This document shows positions 33,990-42,516 of a DNA stretch of 64,000 nt, one piece after another. The notes beneath the pieces were generated by a model. The model had not been told where the DNA came from. It did no database searches and saw nothing but the letters and a program-made list of their open reading frames with translations. The stretch comes from JABMQB01 sp964575025 (lineage in GTDB: Bacteria > Bacteroidota > Bacteroidia > Bacteroidales > Prolixibacteraceae). The stretch covers positions 62,001 to 126,000 of the forward strand of contig CAZNPV010000002.1 in assembly GCA_964575025.1 (NCBI GenBank). Direction: 5' to 3'. Every line of letters starts with the position of its first letter. Position 1 is the first letter of the stretch. A program made the translations under genes and the position numbers.

Positions 33990-36227
33990 ATGAAATTGAG
34001 GTTTTTTTTGTTTTTTCTGGGGGGAATAATCGCTTCCCAGGTAGAGGCCCAGGAACTTATAGGAGATGCCAGAAGGATGCGTCCGGGGCAGGAAGTTACC
34101 GTATCAGGGATTGTTACCAACGGAGAGGAATTGGGGAGAATTCGCTATTTACAGGATAAAACGGCAGGAATTGCAGCCTATGGTCAGGCCATAACGCATA
34201 TGAAACGGGGGGATTCAGTTACAATCACCGGAGAACTCAAAGAGTATATGCATCTACTGGAGATCGATCCGGTACACGCTGTAACGATTCATTCTTCGGG
34301 AAATCCATTGCCGGCTCCGGTTGTACTATTCCTGGATGAAACAGGTGAAAACTATGAAGGACAACTGGTCCGGATTAATAATGTCATGTTTGAGAATCCA
34401 CAGGAATTTTTTCAGGGCCAGCAAAACTATACCATTGCCTCGGGTTCCTCTCAGTCTGAATTGCGCACCACTTCAGATCTGCTGGCAGGCAGCCCAATGC
34501 CGGCAGGAGCCTTTGATCTTATTGGTATTTGTTCACAGTTTTCCTACAATAACGAAGATACAGGATATCAGATACTGCCCCGTGATGCAAACGATATCAT
34601 TGTTAGGGGAGCGGTTGTCATAACCTCCCCCCTGGTGGTTTCCGACCTCTCAAAATCCACCCTCAAGCTTATCTGGGAGACCGATGTGGAATGTATAAAC
34701 GGAATCCGTTACGGAAAGAGCCAGACAAAGGAAACACTGATTGATTATGTGAACGGGACCATCCTTCCTTCAGCCAGCGGATTTCGGAACGAGGTGGTTG
34801 TGGAAGGACTGCAGCCGGCATCCGTGATTTTTGCACAGGGTTTTTCGGTCGTTGGGAAAGATACGGCCTTTACAGCCATCCGGGCCTTCGCAACAGAATC
34901 CAATTCAACAGGAGTGATCAGGGTCTATTTCAATACATCGGTTGATACTACGCTTGCTACAGCAGAAAAAGCAAGTGTTCTTCATGAATCGATCGATGAT
35001 ACACTGATTGCCTGTATCAACCGGGCTGAAGAATCCATTGATATGTGTATGTACAACATCAATAACTCAGGACTTAGCAATATTACACTGGCACTAAACA
35101 ATGCGTTTGCCCGGGGCGTGAGAGTTCGGGGAATTGTATGTGGAACCACCGCTCATCTGGGCGTTGACAACTATGGATCCGATGTACCTGAATTTCCTGT
35201 GCTGATCGCTCCGGGAGAAGAAGATCGTGAGGGGATCATGCACAATAAGTTTCTTGTTTTTGATGCACATTCATCCAATGCTTCCAGGCCGTGGGTATGG
35301 ACGGGTTCTGCCAATCTTACAGCCGGACAGATAAACAACGATGCAAACAATGTAATTCTTCTTCAGGATCAATCTCTTGCCAAAACCTATACCCTGGAGT
35401 TCGAAGAGATGTGGGGAGGAAAAGAGACCATGCCTGACCGTTCAGCAGCTAAATTCGGGGAGTTGAAAAAAAACAATACCCCCCATGAATTCCGGATCGG
35501 GGGAAAGAGGGTTGAATGTTATTTCAGCCCGTCTGACGGAACTCATCAGGCCATCCTTAACACACTAAAAACAGCCGATAAACAACTGGATATCGCAACC
35601 ATGCTGATCACCCGTACGGATATTGCAGAAACAATCCGTGAACAATCCGTGAACGGAGTGGAAGTCTATGTGTTGACCGATAATGAAAACGATAATGCAT
35701 CCGGAGTAAATACCCTGTTAAGCAACGCACTGGGGGATCATTATCTTTTTGACCAGTTTGCTCCGTACATCATGCACCATAAATACGCGGTGGTGGATCA
35801 TACCGAATCCCATAACGGAGCATTGGTTTTAACAGGCAGCCATAACTGGAGTTCATCGGCCGATCAGGTTAACGACGAAAACACCCTGATTATCCACGAT
35901 GCATCCATTGCCAACCAATACCGACAGAATTTCGCAGCCCGGTTTTCTGAAAACCATGGAACGATCAATGAAACCCGGATAGCAAATCGAATTTCAGGTA
36001 AAACAAAGGTATATCCCAATCCGGCCAGATCCATAGTACATGTTTTGTCAGACACTCCAATGCAACGAATTGAAGTTTTCCGGATCTCCGGAGAGAGACT
36101 TTTCACCGCGCAGGTTCACGCAAAGTCCTGCAGATTCAACACCGGAAATTTTCCGCAGGGGCTCTGTATTATGAAAATCTTTGAGATGAACGGGAAGGTA
36201 AATACGCTAAAGTTTATTAAGCAGTGA
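33990..36227 (+). CDS. Exported phospholipase D-like protein with OB-fold and type IX secretion tail
   Basis: A 745-residue protein with a signal peptide (1-20, ending VEAQ). Residues about 22-100 look like an OB-fold (ARRMRPGQEVTVSGIVTNGE, ITGELKEYMHLLEI). Residues about 210-305 look like a fibronectin-type segment. Two PLD catalytic HKD motifs follow: HNKFLVFD with TGSANLT near 417-440, and HHKYAVVD with TGSHNWSSS near 596-620. Residues about 672-745 (KVYPNPARS to LKFIKQ) form a Por-type C-terminal sorting domain, so it is probably secreted by the type IX system and surface-bound or released. An extracellular nuclease or phospholipase is plausible; the OB-fold favours nucleic acid. Confidence 0.85.
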   Translation: MKLRFFLFFLGGIIASQVEAQELIGDARRMRPGQEVTVSGIVTNGEELGRIRYLQDKTAGIAAYGQAITHMKRGDSVTITGELKEYMHLLEIDPVHAVTIHSSGNPLPAPVVLFLDETGENYEGQLVRINNVMFENPQEFFQGQQNYTIASGSSQSELRTTSDLLAGSPMPAGAFDLIGICSQFSYNNEDTGYQILPRDANDIIVRGAVVITSPLVVSDLSKSTLKLIWETDVECINGIRYGKSQTKETLIDYVNGTILPSASGFRNEVVVEGLQPASVIFAQGFSVVGKDTAFTAIRAFATESNSTGVIRVYFNTSVDTTLATAEKASVLHESIDDTLIACINRAEESIDMCMYNINNSGLSNITLALNNAFARGVRVRGIVCGTTAHLGVDNYGSDVPEFPVLIAPGEEDREGIMHNKFLVFDAHSSNASRPWVWTGSANLTAGQINNDANNVILLQDQSLAKTYTLEFEEMWGGKETMPDRSAAKFGELKKNNTPHEFRIGGKRVECYFSPSDGTHQAILNTLKTADKQLDIATMLITRTDIAETIREQSVNGVEVYVLTDNENDNASGVNTLLSNALGDHYLFDQFAPYIMHHKYAVVDHTESHNGALVLTGSHNWSSSADQVNDENTLIIHDASIANQYRQNFAARFSENHGTINETRIANRISGKTKVYPNPARSIVHVLSDTPMQRIEVFRISGERLFTAQVHAKSCRFNTGNFPQGLCIMKIFEMNGKVNTLKFIKQ

Positions 36228-36288
36228 TCGCTTCAAGGGAATCGGCTAACCGGTGATGTCAACTTCGTTTGCTGAAACTTCGGGGAGA

Positions 36289-37248
36289 TTATTCGGCAAT
36301 AGGCCATTCCCCGTTTTCCTTGTCTTTTATATAGGTTTCGATGTGCCGGTCTTTTTTAACCTCATAAATATCCTCAATCGTAACAATAATCCCTGTTTCA
36401 AGGACATTCCCGAAGGAATCGTTTATCGCCGTGCCGAAGGACTTCATGGAAGGGGAGAGGTTCATGTAGGAATTAATCAGCGGTGGAATGTTCTCATTGA
36501 ATTCACGGACCTTCTGAATAAGGATCCTGTAATTTTCAGTATAATCAGCCCCGGAAAAAATCTTTCTCATTTTATCTTCGTCCATATCAAATTCAACCGG
36601 TTTTAAAGGATATACCAGGTTTTCCCGGTCCCGGAAATATTTTTTGAAAAAGAACTGGATCAGGTTTCTGGCTTCTCTGTGAAAATGGGAATACATGGTG
36701 ACTTTTCCGAAGAAATATTTTATTTCCGGGTGGTCGACGGTCAGAGCACCCAATCCGTCCCATAAATTGTCAAGGGCAAAAAGGGCTTTCGCTCCGGCTT
36801 TGCTTGACTGATAGGAAGGCTGAACAAAAGAACGCCCTAATTCAAGGGTATGCGGAATATACTCTTCATAAAACTTTTTTGAAAAGTGAAAATAACTGCT
36901 GGTTGCCAGTTTGATATGGCCCTCCTTGTCGCGGGGGGCTTCGCTGCAGATGATGTAACGGTACCCTCCCAGGATTTCCTGAGCATCAGGATCCCAGACA
37001 ATGAGTTGTTTGTAGGGGATCTCAGCCGTGTCGTACGAATCGATGTCTGTCTCTTTTCCGGTACCCCCCCCTGCATGCCTGAATGTGAGCTCACGAAGCC
37101 GCCCTATCTCCTTCATGGTAAATGGTGAATCGTGACTGGTAACCACATAGATCTCATTCCCCGCTTTATTGGTTGTCCTGAGTAATTTTTCAGGTGTAAG
37201 TTCCTTGGTGATTTTTTCTTTGGGAACAGGTCCGATAATTTCTTTCAT
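36289..37248 (-). CDS. glsB: GlsB/OlsB-like GNAT N-acyltransferase (glycine/ornithine lipid synthesis, hemolysin-like)
   Basis: A 319-residue acyltransferase of the OlsB/hemolysin-like GNAT group. Typical segments are RLRELTFRHAGGGTG, LGGYRYIICSEAPRD and LELGRSFVQPSYQ. In Bacteroides the GlsB/GlsA pair makes acylated glycine lipids: GlsB attaches the first fatty acid to the amino group. The PlsC-like partner lies upstream on the same strand, separated by 225 bp with palindromes. The glycine-lipid role is inferred from family and pairing; ornithine or another amino acid is possible. Confidence 0.78.
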   Translation of the reverse strand: MKEIIGPVPKEKITKELTPEKLLRTTNKAGNEIYVVTSHDSPFTMKEIGRLRELTFRHAGGGTGKETDIDSYDTAEIPYKQLIVWDPDAQEILGGYRYIICSEAPRDKEGHIKLATSSYFHFSKKFYEEYIPHTLELGRSFVQPSYQSSKAGAKALFALDNLWDGLGALTVDHPEIKYFFGKVTMYSHFHREARNLIQFFFKKYFRDRENLVYPLKPVEFDMDEDKMRKIFSGADYTENYRILIQKVREFNENIPPLINSYMNLSPSMKSFGTAINDSFGNVLETGIIVTIEDIYEVKKDRHIETYIKDKENGEWPIAE

Positions 37249-37327
37249 TCGTCTAAATTTTTAATTATGGTTGGAGACTCATGGAACTTGCTCCGTTCTA
37301 CCCCATCCTAAATTTCCCTTATAATCT

Positions 37328-37387
37328 CCCCTCTTGAGGGGAGCTGTTCCGCGGGAAGCGGGACAGAGGGGTGCCCCCATCATCGGG
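37328..37387. repeat. Palindromic intergenic element between glsA and glsB
   Basis: A dense set of palindromes in the 225-bp gap: CCCCTC-TT-GAGGGG (37328-37341); GTTCCGC and GCGGGAC around a 5-base loop; and GCCCC and GGGGC around CCATCATC. An outer pairing of CCCCTC with a downstream AGAGGGG is also possible. It is much more GC-rich than its surroundings and resembles the REP-like elements scattered between Bacteroidota genes. No T run follows, so it is not a simple terminator. Confidence 0.6.
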
Positions 37388-37473
37388 GCTCGTTTCATCC
37401 TTGTTTGTAGCCTTTAGAAAAACCGACTACAAAATTAAAAATATTTATTAAGCAATGCAGAATCTGAAAAAAA

Positions 37474-38316
37474 CTAATGTTTCTCCTGATTCTGTCCCGG
37501 AAGCCTGTAAACCAGCTCTTTTACATAAGCGGCCCATTCTTTATGTGTTTTTGATTTATCAAACATACTGTAGGGCAAGGGTTTACCAAAGTGAACGGTT
37601 ACTGTTTTATTTCGGTGGCGGTACGTTTCATCCGGGAGGAAAAACATCTCCAGGTTCCAATTGATTCTCAGAAATTTCCGGATTTTTGCAATCCTGTAAA
37701 ACCGGTTTGAATTTTTCCCTTCCACAAAAACCGGCACAACATCCCGTTTATATCCTATTGCTTTGGAAATAAAATGTTTCTGCCATTCAAGGTCCATGAT
37801 TTCCCCTTTTACTTTCCGGGATGCCAATCCGGAAGGGAAAATGATGATCTGGTTTTCTGACTGATAGGCATCGTGCAATGCCCGGGCTGCCTCCCGTCCG
37901 TAGCTTCCGTGTTTGTTTACCGGTACGAACAATGGCTTTAATTGGATGATACTCATTAATACATCATTGGTCAGAAACTTCATGAATTGAAATTTCCTGC
38001 TAATATTGCTCATCAGGACCAATGCATCAAACCCTCCAAGAGGGTGGTTGGAAGCAAAAATAAATCTTCCTTCCGCAGGTATATTCTGAAACCCAATAAC
38101 TTTTTCAGTTACATTGAAATCTTTTATAATCGCCTCGACAAATTCAATCCCCTCCAGGTCCCCGTATTTCTCCAGAACCATGTTTATATCATCAAGGTGC
38201 ATGATCCGATGGATATACCTGTACACAAAACCGGGAAGTATTTTTGCCACTCCCGGACTTTTTTCATTCAATACTTCCCTGATATCTATCCTTTTAACCC
38301 TTCCGGATTCTTTCAT
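37474..38316 (-). CDS. glsA: GlsA-like PlsC-family O-acyltransferase
   Basis: A 280-residue lysophospholipid-acyltransferase-type protein. The catalytic HX4D motif is in ASNHPLGGFDAL (near 105), and the acyl-binding motif is FPSGLASRK. In Bacteroides this type (GlsA) adds the second fatty acid to an N-acyl glycine made by GlsB. I chose the ATG at 38316 (MKESGRVKRID); a start 30 bp upstream is less likely. Unlike the decayed PlsC-like gene at 1444-2000, this copy is intact. Confidence 0.8.
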   Translation of the reverse strand: MKESGRVKRIDIREVLNEKSPGVAKILPGFVYRYIHRIMHLDDINMVLEKYGDLEGIEFVEAIIKDFNVTEKVIGFQNIPAEGRFIFASNHPLGGFDALVLMSNISRKFQFMKFLTNDVLMSIIQLKPLFVPVNKHGSYGREAARALHDAYQSENQIIIFPSGLASRKVKGEIMDLEWQKHFISKAIGYKRDVVPVFVEGKNSNRFYRIAKIRKFLRINWNLEMFFLPDETYRHRNKTVTVHFGKPLPYSMFDKSKTHKEWAAYVKELVYRLPGQNQEKH

Positions 38317-38651
38317 GGTTGTGGCTTTAAGTTGGCAAATTAACAAAAAAGCCAGTAAATAAATTCATGCCTGTGGAATAAAATCGTTTTAAATTATTGA
38401 ATATCCTCTGATTTAACCGGCATGGGCATTGAGTTATTAACGTATGTTAATTGTATGGTATAAATATCTTTAATATCAGTATATCAGAGATATATGAAGG
38501 TGATGCGATTTGTTTTTTCCGGTTATAAACAAAAAATTAACAGGTTTTTAACAGATTCTGTTTAAACAGATTGTGGAATGAAATGTCATTAATTGTCACA
38601 TTATGGAATAATTTTGTATTTTTACCCTATGTTTGGAGATAAAGCACTTTT
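38317..38651. other. Intergenic region between divergent glsA and mraZ
   Basis: This 335-bp AT-rich stretch has no credible gene. It holds the likely start of the division cluster near its right end. I looked for tandem MraZ-type operator repeats (GTGGG spaced by 10 bp) before mraZ and did not see them. Confidence 0.5.
38593..38624 (+). promoter_or_regulatory. Likely promoter of the division and cell wall cluster
   Basis: A TTG at 38593-38595 is followed after 21 bp by TATTTTTA (38617-38624), one mismatch from TAnnTTTG and with consensus spacing. A perfect TATGTTTG also lies at 38628-38635, but no TTG is suitably spaced before it. Either would give a leader of about 10-25 bases before mraZ at 38652. 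Confidence 0.5.
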
Positions 38652-39113
38652 ATGATTCGTTTTTCAGCAAAATATTCCGCAACGATCGATGAGAAAGGAC
38701 GGGTTGTTCTACCCTCATTTTTTAAAAAAATGATGGGTGCCCAGGCTGAGAATCCGTTGGTCATCGAAAAGGATATATATTCCAGTTGCCTGAACATATA
38801 CCCTGAGAATCACTGGAATGAACAAGTGCAGGAAATAGAATCAAAGCTTAATCCGTTCAACAAAGCAGATATTGAGTTACTGGAGCAGTTTTACGAAAAT
38901 TTCACCACGGTCAGGATAGCTCAGAACGGGCGGATCAATATACCTGCCGAGTTTATGAAACACAGCAAGATCCGTAAGGAAGTTGTGTTGATTGGTATGG
39001 GTAAAATGATTAAGCTGTGGGATGCTGCTGAATATGAAATCCGTAAGGTTCAGAGAAAACCGTTACGGGAGATGTATGAGGAAAAGTTGGGAAACAGGCG
39101 AGGATCTGAATAA
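38652..39113 (+). CDS. mraZ: Division/cell wall cluster transcriptional regulator MraZ
   Basis: A 153-residue AbrB/MraZ-type DNA-binding protein with two swapped-hairpin domains: YSATIDEKGRVVLPSFFKK in the first and VRIAQNGRINIPAEF in the second. In other bacteria MraZ represses or tunes its own division cluster. It is first in the cluster, and its stop overlaps the rsmH start by one base (TAATGG). Confidence 0.93.
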   Translation: MIRFSAKYSATIDEKGRVVLPSFFKKMMGAQAENPLVIEKDIYSSCLNIYPENHWNEQVQEIESKLNPFNKADIELLEQFYENFTTVRIAQNGRINIPAEFMKHSKIRKEVVLIGMGKMIKLWDAAEYEIRKVQRKPLREMYEEKLGNRRGSE

Positions 39114-40012
39114 TGGATTTGTATCACATCCCGGTGATGTTACATGAGAGTGTGCAGGGCTTGAAATTAAAGCCGGGGGGTGATTATGTGGATGCGACGT
39201 TCGGGGGTGGAGGACACGCCCGTGAAATAGTGAATAGGTTGAAAGAGGGGAGGCTTTTTGCTTTTGACCAGGATAGCGATGCTGCCGGAAATGTGATCAG
39301 CGATAAGCGGTTTGTTTTTATTATGCACAATTTCCGTTTCCTGAAAAATTTCCTGGCTTACTACGGAGTGGAACAGGTGGATGGGATCCTGGCCGACCTG
39401 GGTGTTTCATCCCACGATTTCGATGCGAAAGCCCGGGGTTTTTCGTTCAGGTTTAACGGGAACCTGGATATGCGAATGAATACGAAAGCCAGGAAAAACG
39501 CAGTGGCAGTTATTAATGAGTATTCACCGGACGATCTGCAACGGATTTTTCGGGAATATGGCGAAATTAACAATGCACGCAAACTGGCTGCTGTTCTTAC
39601 AAAAGCACGAAAGGAGAAGCCCGTTGAAACAGTTGAGCAGTTTAGAAAAGCTATAGCTCCCTGTATTCCGTCTACCTACGAAAATAAATACCTGGCAAAA
39701 GTATTTCAGGCGATCAGAATCGAGGTGAATAACGAAATGGAAGCCCTCAGGGAATTTCTGGTCGCATCACGGGATGTGTTGAAAAGTGGGGCAAGACTGG
39801 TGATTATAACGTATCACAGCCTGGAAGACCGGTTGGTGAAGAATTTTATGAAATCCGGGAATTTTGAGGGTAGAATAGAAAAGGATTTCTATGGCAATGT
39901 TCATTCCCCGTTCAGGATCGTGAATAACAAAGTGATCACACCTGGGGAAAAAGAGGTGGAACAAAATCCCAGATCAAGAAGTGCAAAACTGAGAATCGCT
40001 GAAAAGAGATAA
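39113..40012 (+). CDS. rsmH: 16S rRNA (cytosine(1402)-N4)-methyltransferase
   Basis: A 299-residue SAM enzyme that N4-methylates C1402 in the ribosomal decoding centre. It has the SAM loop DATFGGGGHAREI, then GILADLGVSSHDFD, FRFNGNLDMRMN and ITYHSLEDRLVK. Length is typical. It overlaps mraZ by one base and precedes ftsL by 4 bp. Confidence 0.95.
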   Translation: MDLYHIPVMLHESVQGLKLKPGGDYVDATFGGGGHAREIVNRLKEGRLFAFDQDSDAAGNVISDKRFVFIMHNFRFLKNFLAYYGVEQVDGILADLGVSSHDFDAKARGFSFRFNGNLDMRMNTKARKNAVAVINEYSPDDLQRIFREYGEINNARKLAAVLTKARKEKPVETVEQFRKAIAPCIPSTYENKYLAKVFQAIRIEVNNEMEALREFLVASRDVLKSGARLVIITYHSLEDRLVKNFMKSGNFEGRIEKDFYGNVHSPFRIVNNKVITPGEKEVEQNPRSRSAKLRIAEKR

Positions 40013-40016
40013 ACCG

Positions 40017-40367
40017 ATGGCAGAAAAAACAACAGGCAACCAAAAACAGAAAAAGGATGTGCGGAAATTCCTCGGAGGGGCCATTTTAATCGATAACCGG
40101 ATCAGGCGGCTTTTGCCGTTTGTATTGTTCCTGGTCATTCTGGGGCTGATTCTGATTGCCAACCGGAACGCTGCAGAAAAGAAAATACGGACCATCGAAG
40201 CACTTCAGGATAGCATTAAGGAGCTTCGTTCAGAGTCCATCTCTGTTTCTGCGAGGCTTATGGATGTAAGCAGACCCTCGGAGGTCGTCAATAAAGTTAA
40301 AAATGCGGGTATCGGATTGGAAGAACCGGTAAATCCACCCCGGAAAATTATCCTTCCAAAGGATTGA
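40017..40367 (+). CDS. ftsL: FtsL-like cell division protein
   Basis: A 116-residue bitopic membrane protein with a basic cytoplasmic start, one membrane segment (LLPFVLFLVILGLILIANRN, about 39-58) and a short periplasmic coiled-coil-like helix (IEALQDSIKELRSESISVSA). Sequence identity in this family is low; the assignment rests on topology, size and position between rsmH and ftsI. FtsL with FtsB and FtsQ activates the FtsW-FtsI septal synthase. Confidence 0.8.
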   Translation: MAEKTTGNQKQKKDVRKFLGGAILIDNRIRRLLPFVLFLVILGLILIANRNAAEKKIRTIEALQDSIKELRSESISVSARLMDVSRPSEVVNKVKNAGIGLEEPVNPPRKIILPKD

Positions 40368-40372
40368 CAGGC

Positions 40373-42511
40373 ATGGGAATCAGAAGAAATATAATATCAC
40401 GGATAGCTGTCATCTATTTTTTGATGTTTTTGATGGGAGGTATTGCCATGGTTAAAATACTTTCCATTCAGAATATTAAAACAGAACGTCTGCAGCAGAT
40501 TGCAGAGAATCTGAATAACAATACGGTCATTACAGAAGCAACCCGCGGCAATATTTATGCCGATGATTACAGTGTTCTGGCAACTTCCGTTCCGGGTTAT
40601 TTTGTGCGGATGGACCTGGCAGCACCCGGTGTCATAGAGGTTTACGCGCAGAAAAGTGATTCCCTGGCTGGTTGCCTTGCTGATCTGTTTAAAGATGCCT
40701 CCAAATCACAGTACAAACAAAAACTGGATGCAGCATACCGGAGTAAAAACAGGGGGCTGATGTTGACTCCCCGGAAAATTGATTTCAATGAACTGCAGAA
40801 GATAAAAAATTTCCCGATCCTTCGCCGGGGGCAAAACCGTGGCGGAAGGATCATCGAAACAGAAAATATACGGATTCTTCCGTTTGGTACGCTGGCAGCA
40901 CGAACGATCGGAACGCTTAACAAAGGAGCTTACGGCGGAGTGCATGGGAATATCGGTTACACAGGAATTGAAGGAGCCCTGGAAACCTATCTGAAAGGAA
41001 AACCCGGTATCGGATACAAGCAAAACCTCTCCGGAAGATGGATTGTCCGGACGGAAATAGAAGCCCGGGATGGAATGGATGTCATTACTACCATCAATAT
41101 CAAACTTCAGGATATTGTGGAAAATGCTTTGCTGAAACAATTGGAAGAAAGTCAGGCAGAGTGGGGTACAGCCATCCTTATGGAAGTCAAAACAGGAAAA
41201 ATTAAGGCCATAGCGAATTTTGGTGTTTCCGGCAAAACGGCAGACAGCCGGGAAATCACGTATGCCGAAAATTACAATTACGCATTGGGCCATGCAGGGT
41301 GCTATGAACCGGGATCCACATTTAAATTGATGTCGTTAATGGTGGCTTTGGAACAGGGCCTGGTCGATACCAGCGATGTTTTTGATACCGGAAACGGAAT
41401 ATGGCAATACAAAGACAGGAAGATTTATGATAGCGACTGGCGCTATGGAGGGCACGGGAAAATGACGGTAAAAGAGATCTTTGAGAAATCCTCCAACGTG
41501 GGAGTAGCTAAGATCATTACCTCTTGTTATGAAGATCGTCCTGAAGCGTATGTAGATCGCTTGTATGACTTTGGGTTAAATAAACCACTTGGACTTGAGT
41601 TTAAGGGAGAAGGCATTCCTTCCATGAAGTATCCCGGTGATAAAGACTGGTGGGGAACATCGCTGGCCTGGATGTCTTACGGGTATGAACTTAAAATGAC
41701 CCCTTTGCAGCTCCTGACTTTCTACAACGCTGTGGCCAATAACGGGAAGATGGTTAAGCCTTCATTCATTAAGGTGATAAGCGAGGGAGGACTGGTCGTA
41801 AAAAGCTTTAAACCAGAGATCCTGAACCCCATGATCGTTTCAAGAGAAACCCTGGGTAAGGCAAAAAAGATGCTGGAAGGAGTGTGTGAAACTGGGACGG
41901 GCCGGAGCCTGAGCAATCCGGTTTTTAAGATTGCCGGGAAAACAGGAACGGCCCAGATTGCTGCAAATGGTGAGTACGGCGAAGGTCTCTACCTGGCATC
42001 TTTTGTGGCGTATTTCCCGGCGGATGAGCCGGTGTATTCGTTGATCGTAACCATTAACCGGCCTAAAGGCGCATATTATGGAGGTTCCGTGGCCGGCCCC
42101 GTATTTAAGGAAATTGCTGAAAAGGTGTATGCCCTCACCATTGGAACAACCCGACAGATTGTTTCAGTGAAGCCCGGGAAGAATAGCATACTGCCGGAAA
42201 TAAAAAACGGGAGGAGAGAAGATATCCAAAAAGTGATGGACTATTTAAAAATCGAAACCAACCTGACACCGGTTCATTCAGAGTATGTTGAAATTAAAAA
42301 CTCGGGAAACAGCATCGAATGGGAGGAAGTAAAGATTGCGGAGGGGAAAGTGCCTGATGTTACGGGTATGGTTGCCAGTGATGCCGTTTTCCTTCTCGAA
42401 AATGCAGGAATGAAAGTGAAAATACAGGGAACCGGAAGGGTCCGTAAACAATCCCTCCTACCAGGAGCGGAATTCAGGTATGGACAGTTGATATATATTA
42501 CCTTAAGTTAA
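40373..42511 (+). CDS. ftsI: Septal penicillin-binding protein (FtsI/PBP3 type) with PASTA domain
   Basis: A 712-residue class B transpeptidase that cross-links septal peptidoglycan. After a membrane anchor (about 8-28) come the PBP dimer domain and the transpeptidase domain, with the active Ser in PGSTFKLMS (near 315), SSNVG (near 372) and KTGTAQ (near 522). The last about 65 residues (VPDVTGMVASDAVFLLENAG) form one PASTA domain. I chose the ATG at 40373, preceded by AAAGGA. A TTG at 40364 overlapping the ftsL stop is possible. Confidence 0.92.
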   Translation: MGIRRNIISRIAVIYFLMFLMGGIAMVKILSIQNIKTERLQQIAENLNNNTVITEATRGNIYADDYSVLATSVPGYFVRMDLAAPGVIEVYAQKSDSLAGCLADLFKDASKSQYKQKLDAAYRSKNRGLMLTPRKIDFNELQKIKNFPILRRGQNRGGRIIETENIRILPFGTLAARTIGTLNKGAYGGVHGNIGYTGIEGALETYLKGKPGIGYKQNLSGRWIVRTEIEARDGMDVITTINIKLQDIVENALLKQLEESQAEWGTAILMEVKTGKIKAIANFGVSGKTADSREITYAENYNYALGHAGCYEPGSTFKLMSLMVALEQGLVDTSDVFDTGNGIWQYKDRKIYDSDWRYGGHGKMTVKEIFEKSSNVGVAKIITSCYEDRPEAYVDRLYDFGLNKPLGLEFKGEGIPSMKYPGDKDWWGTSLAWMSYGYELKMTPLQLLTFYNAVANNGKMVKPSFIKVISEGGLVVKSFKPEILNPMIVSRETLGKAKKMLEGVCETGTGRSLSNPVFKIAGKTGTAQIAANGEYGEGLYLASFVAYFPADEPVYSLIVTINRPKGAYYGGSVAGPVFKEIAEKVYALTIGTTRQIVSVKPGKNSILPEIKNGRREDIQKVMDYLKIETNLTPVHSEYVEIKNSGNSIEWEEVKIAEGKVPDVTGMVASDAVFLLENAGMKVKIQGTGRVRKQSLLPGAEFRYGQLIYITLS

Positions 42512-42516
42512 AGATA

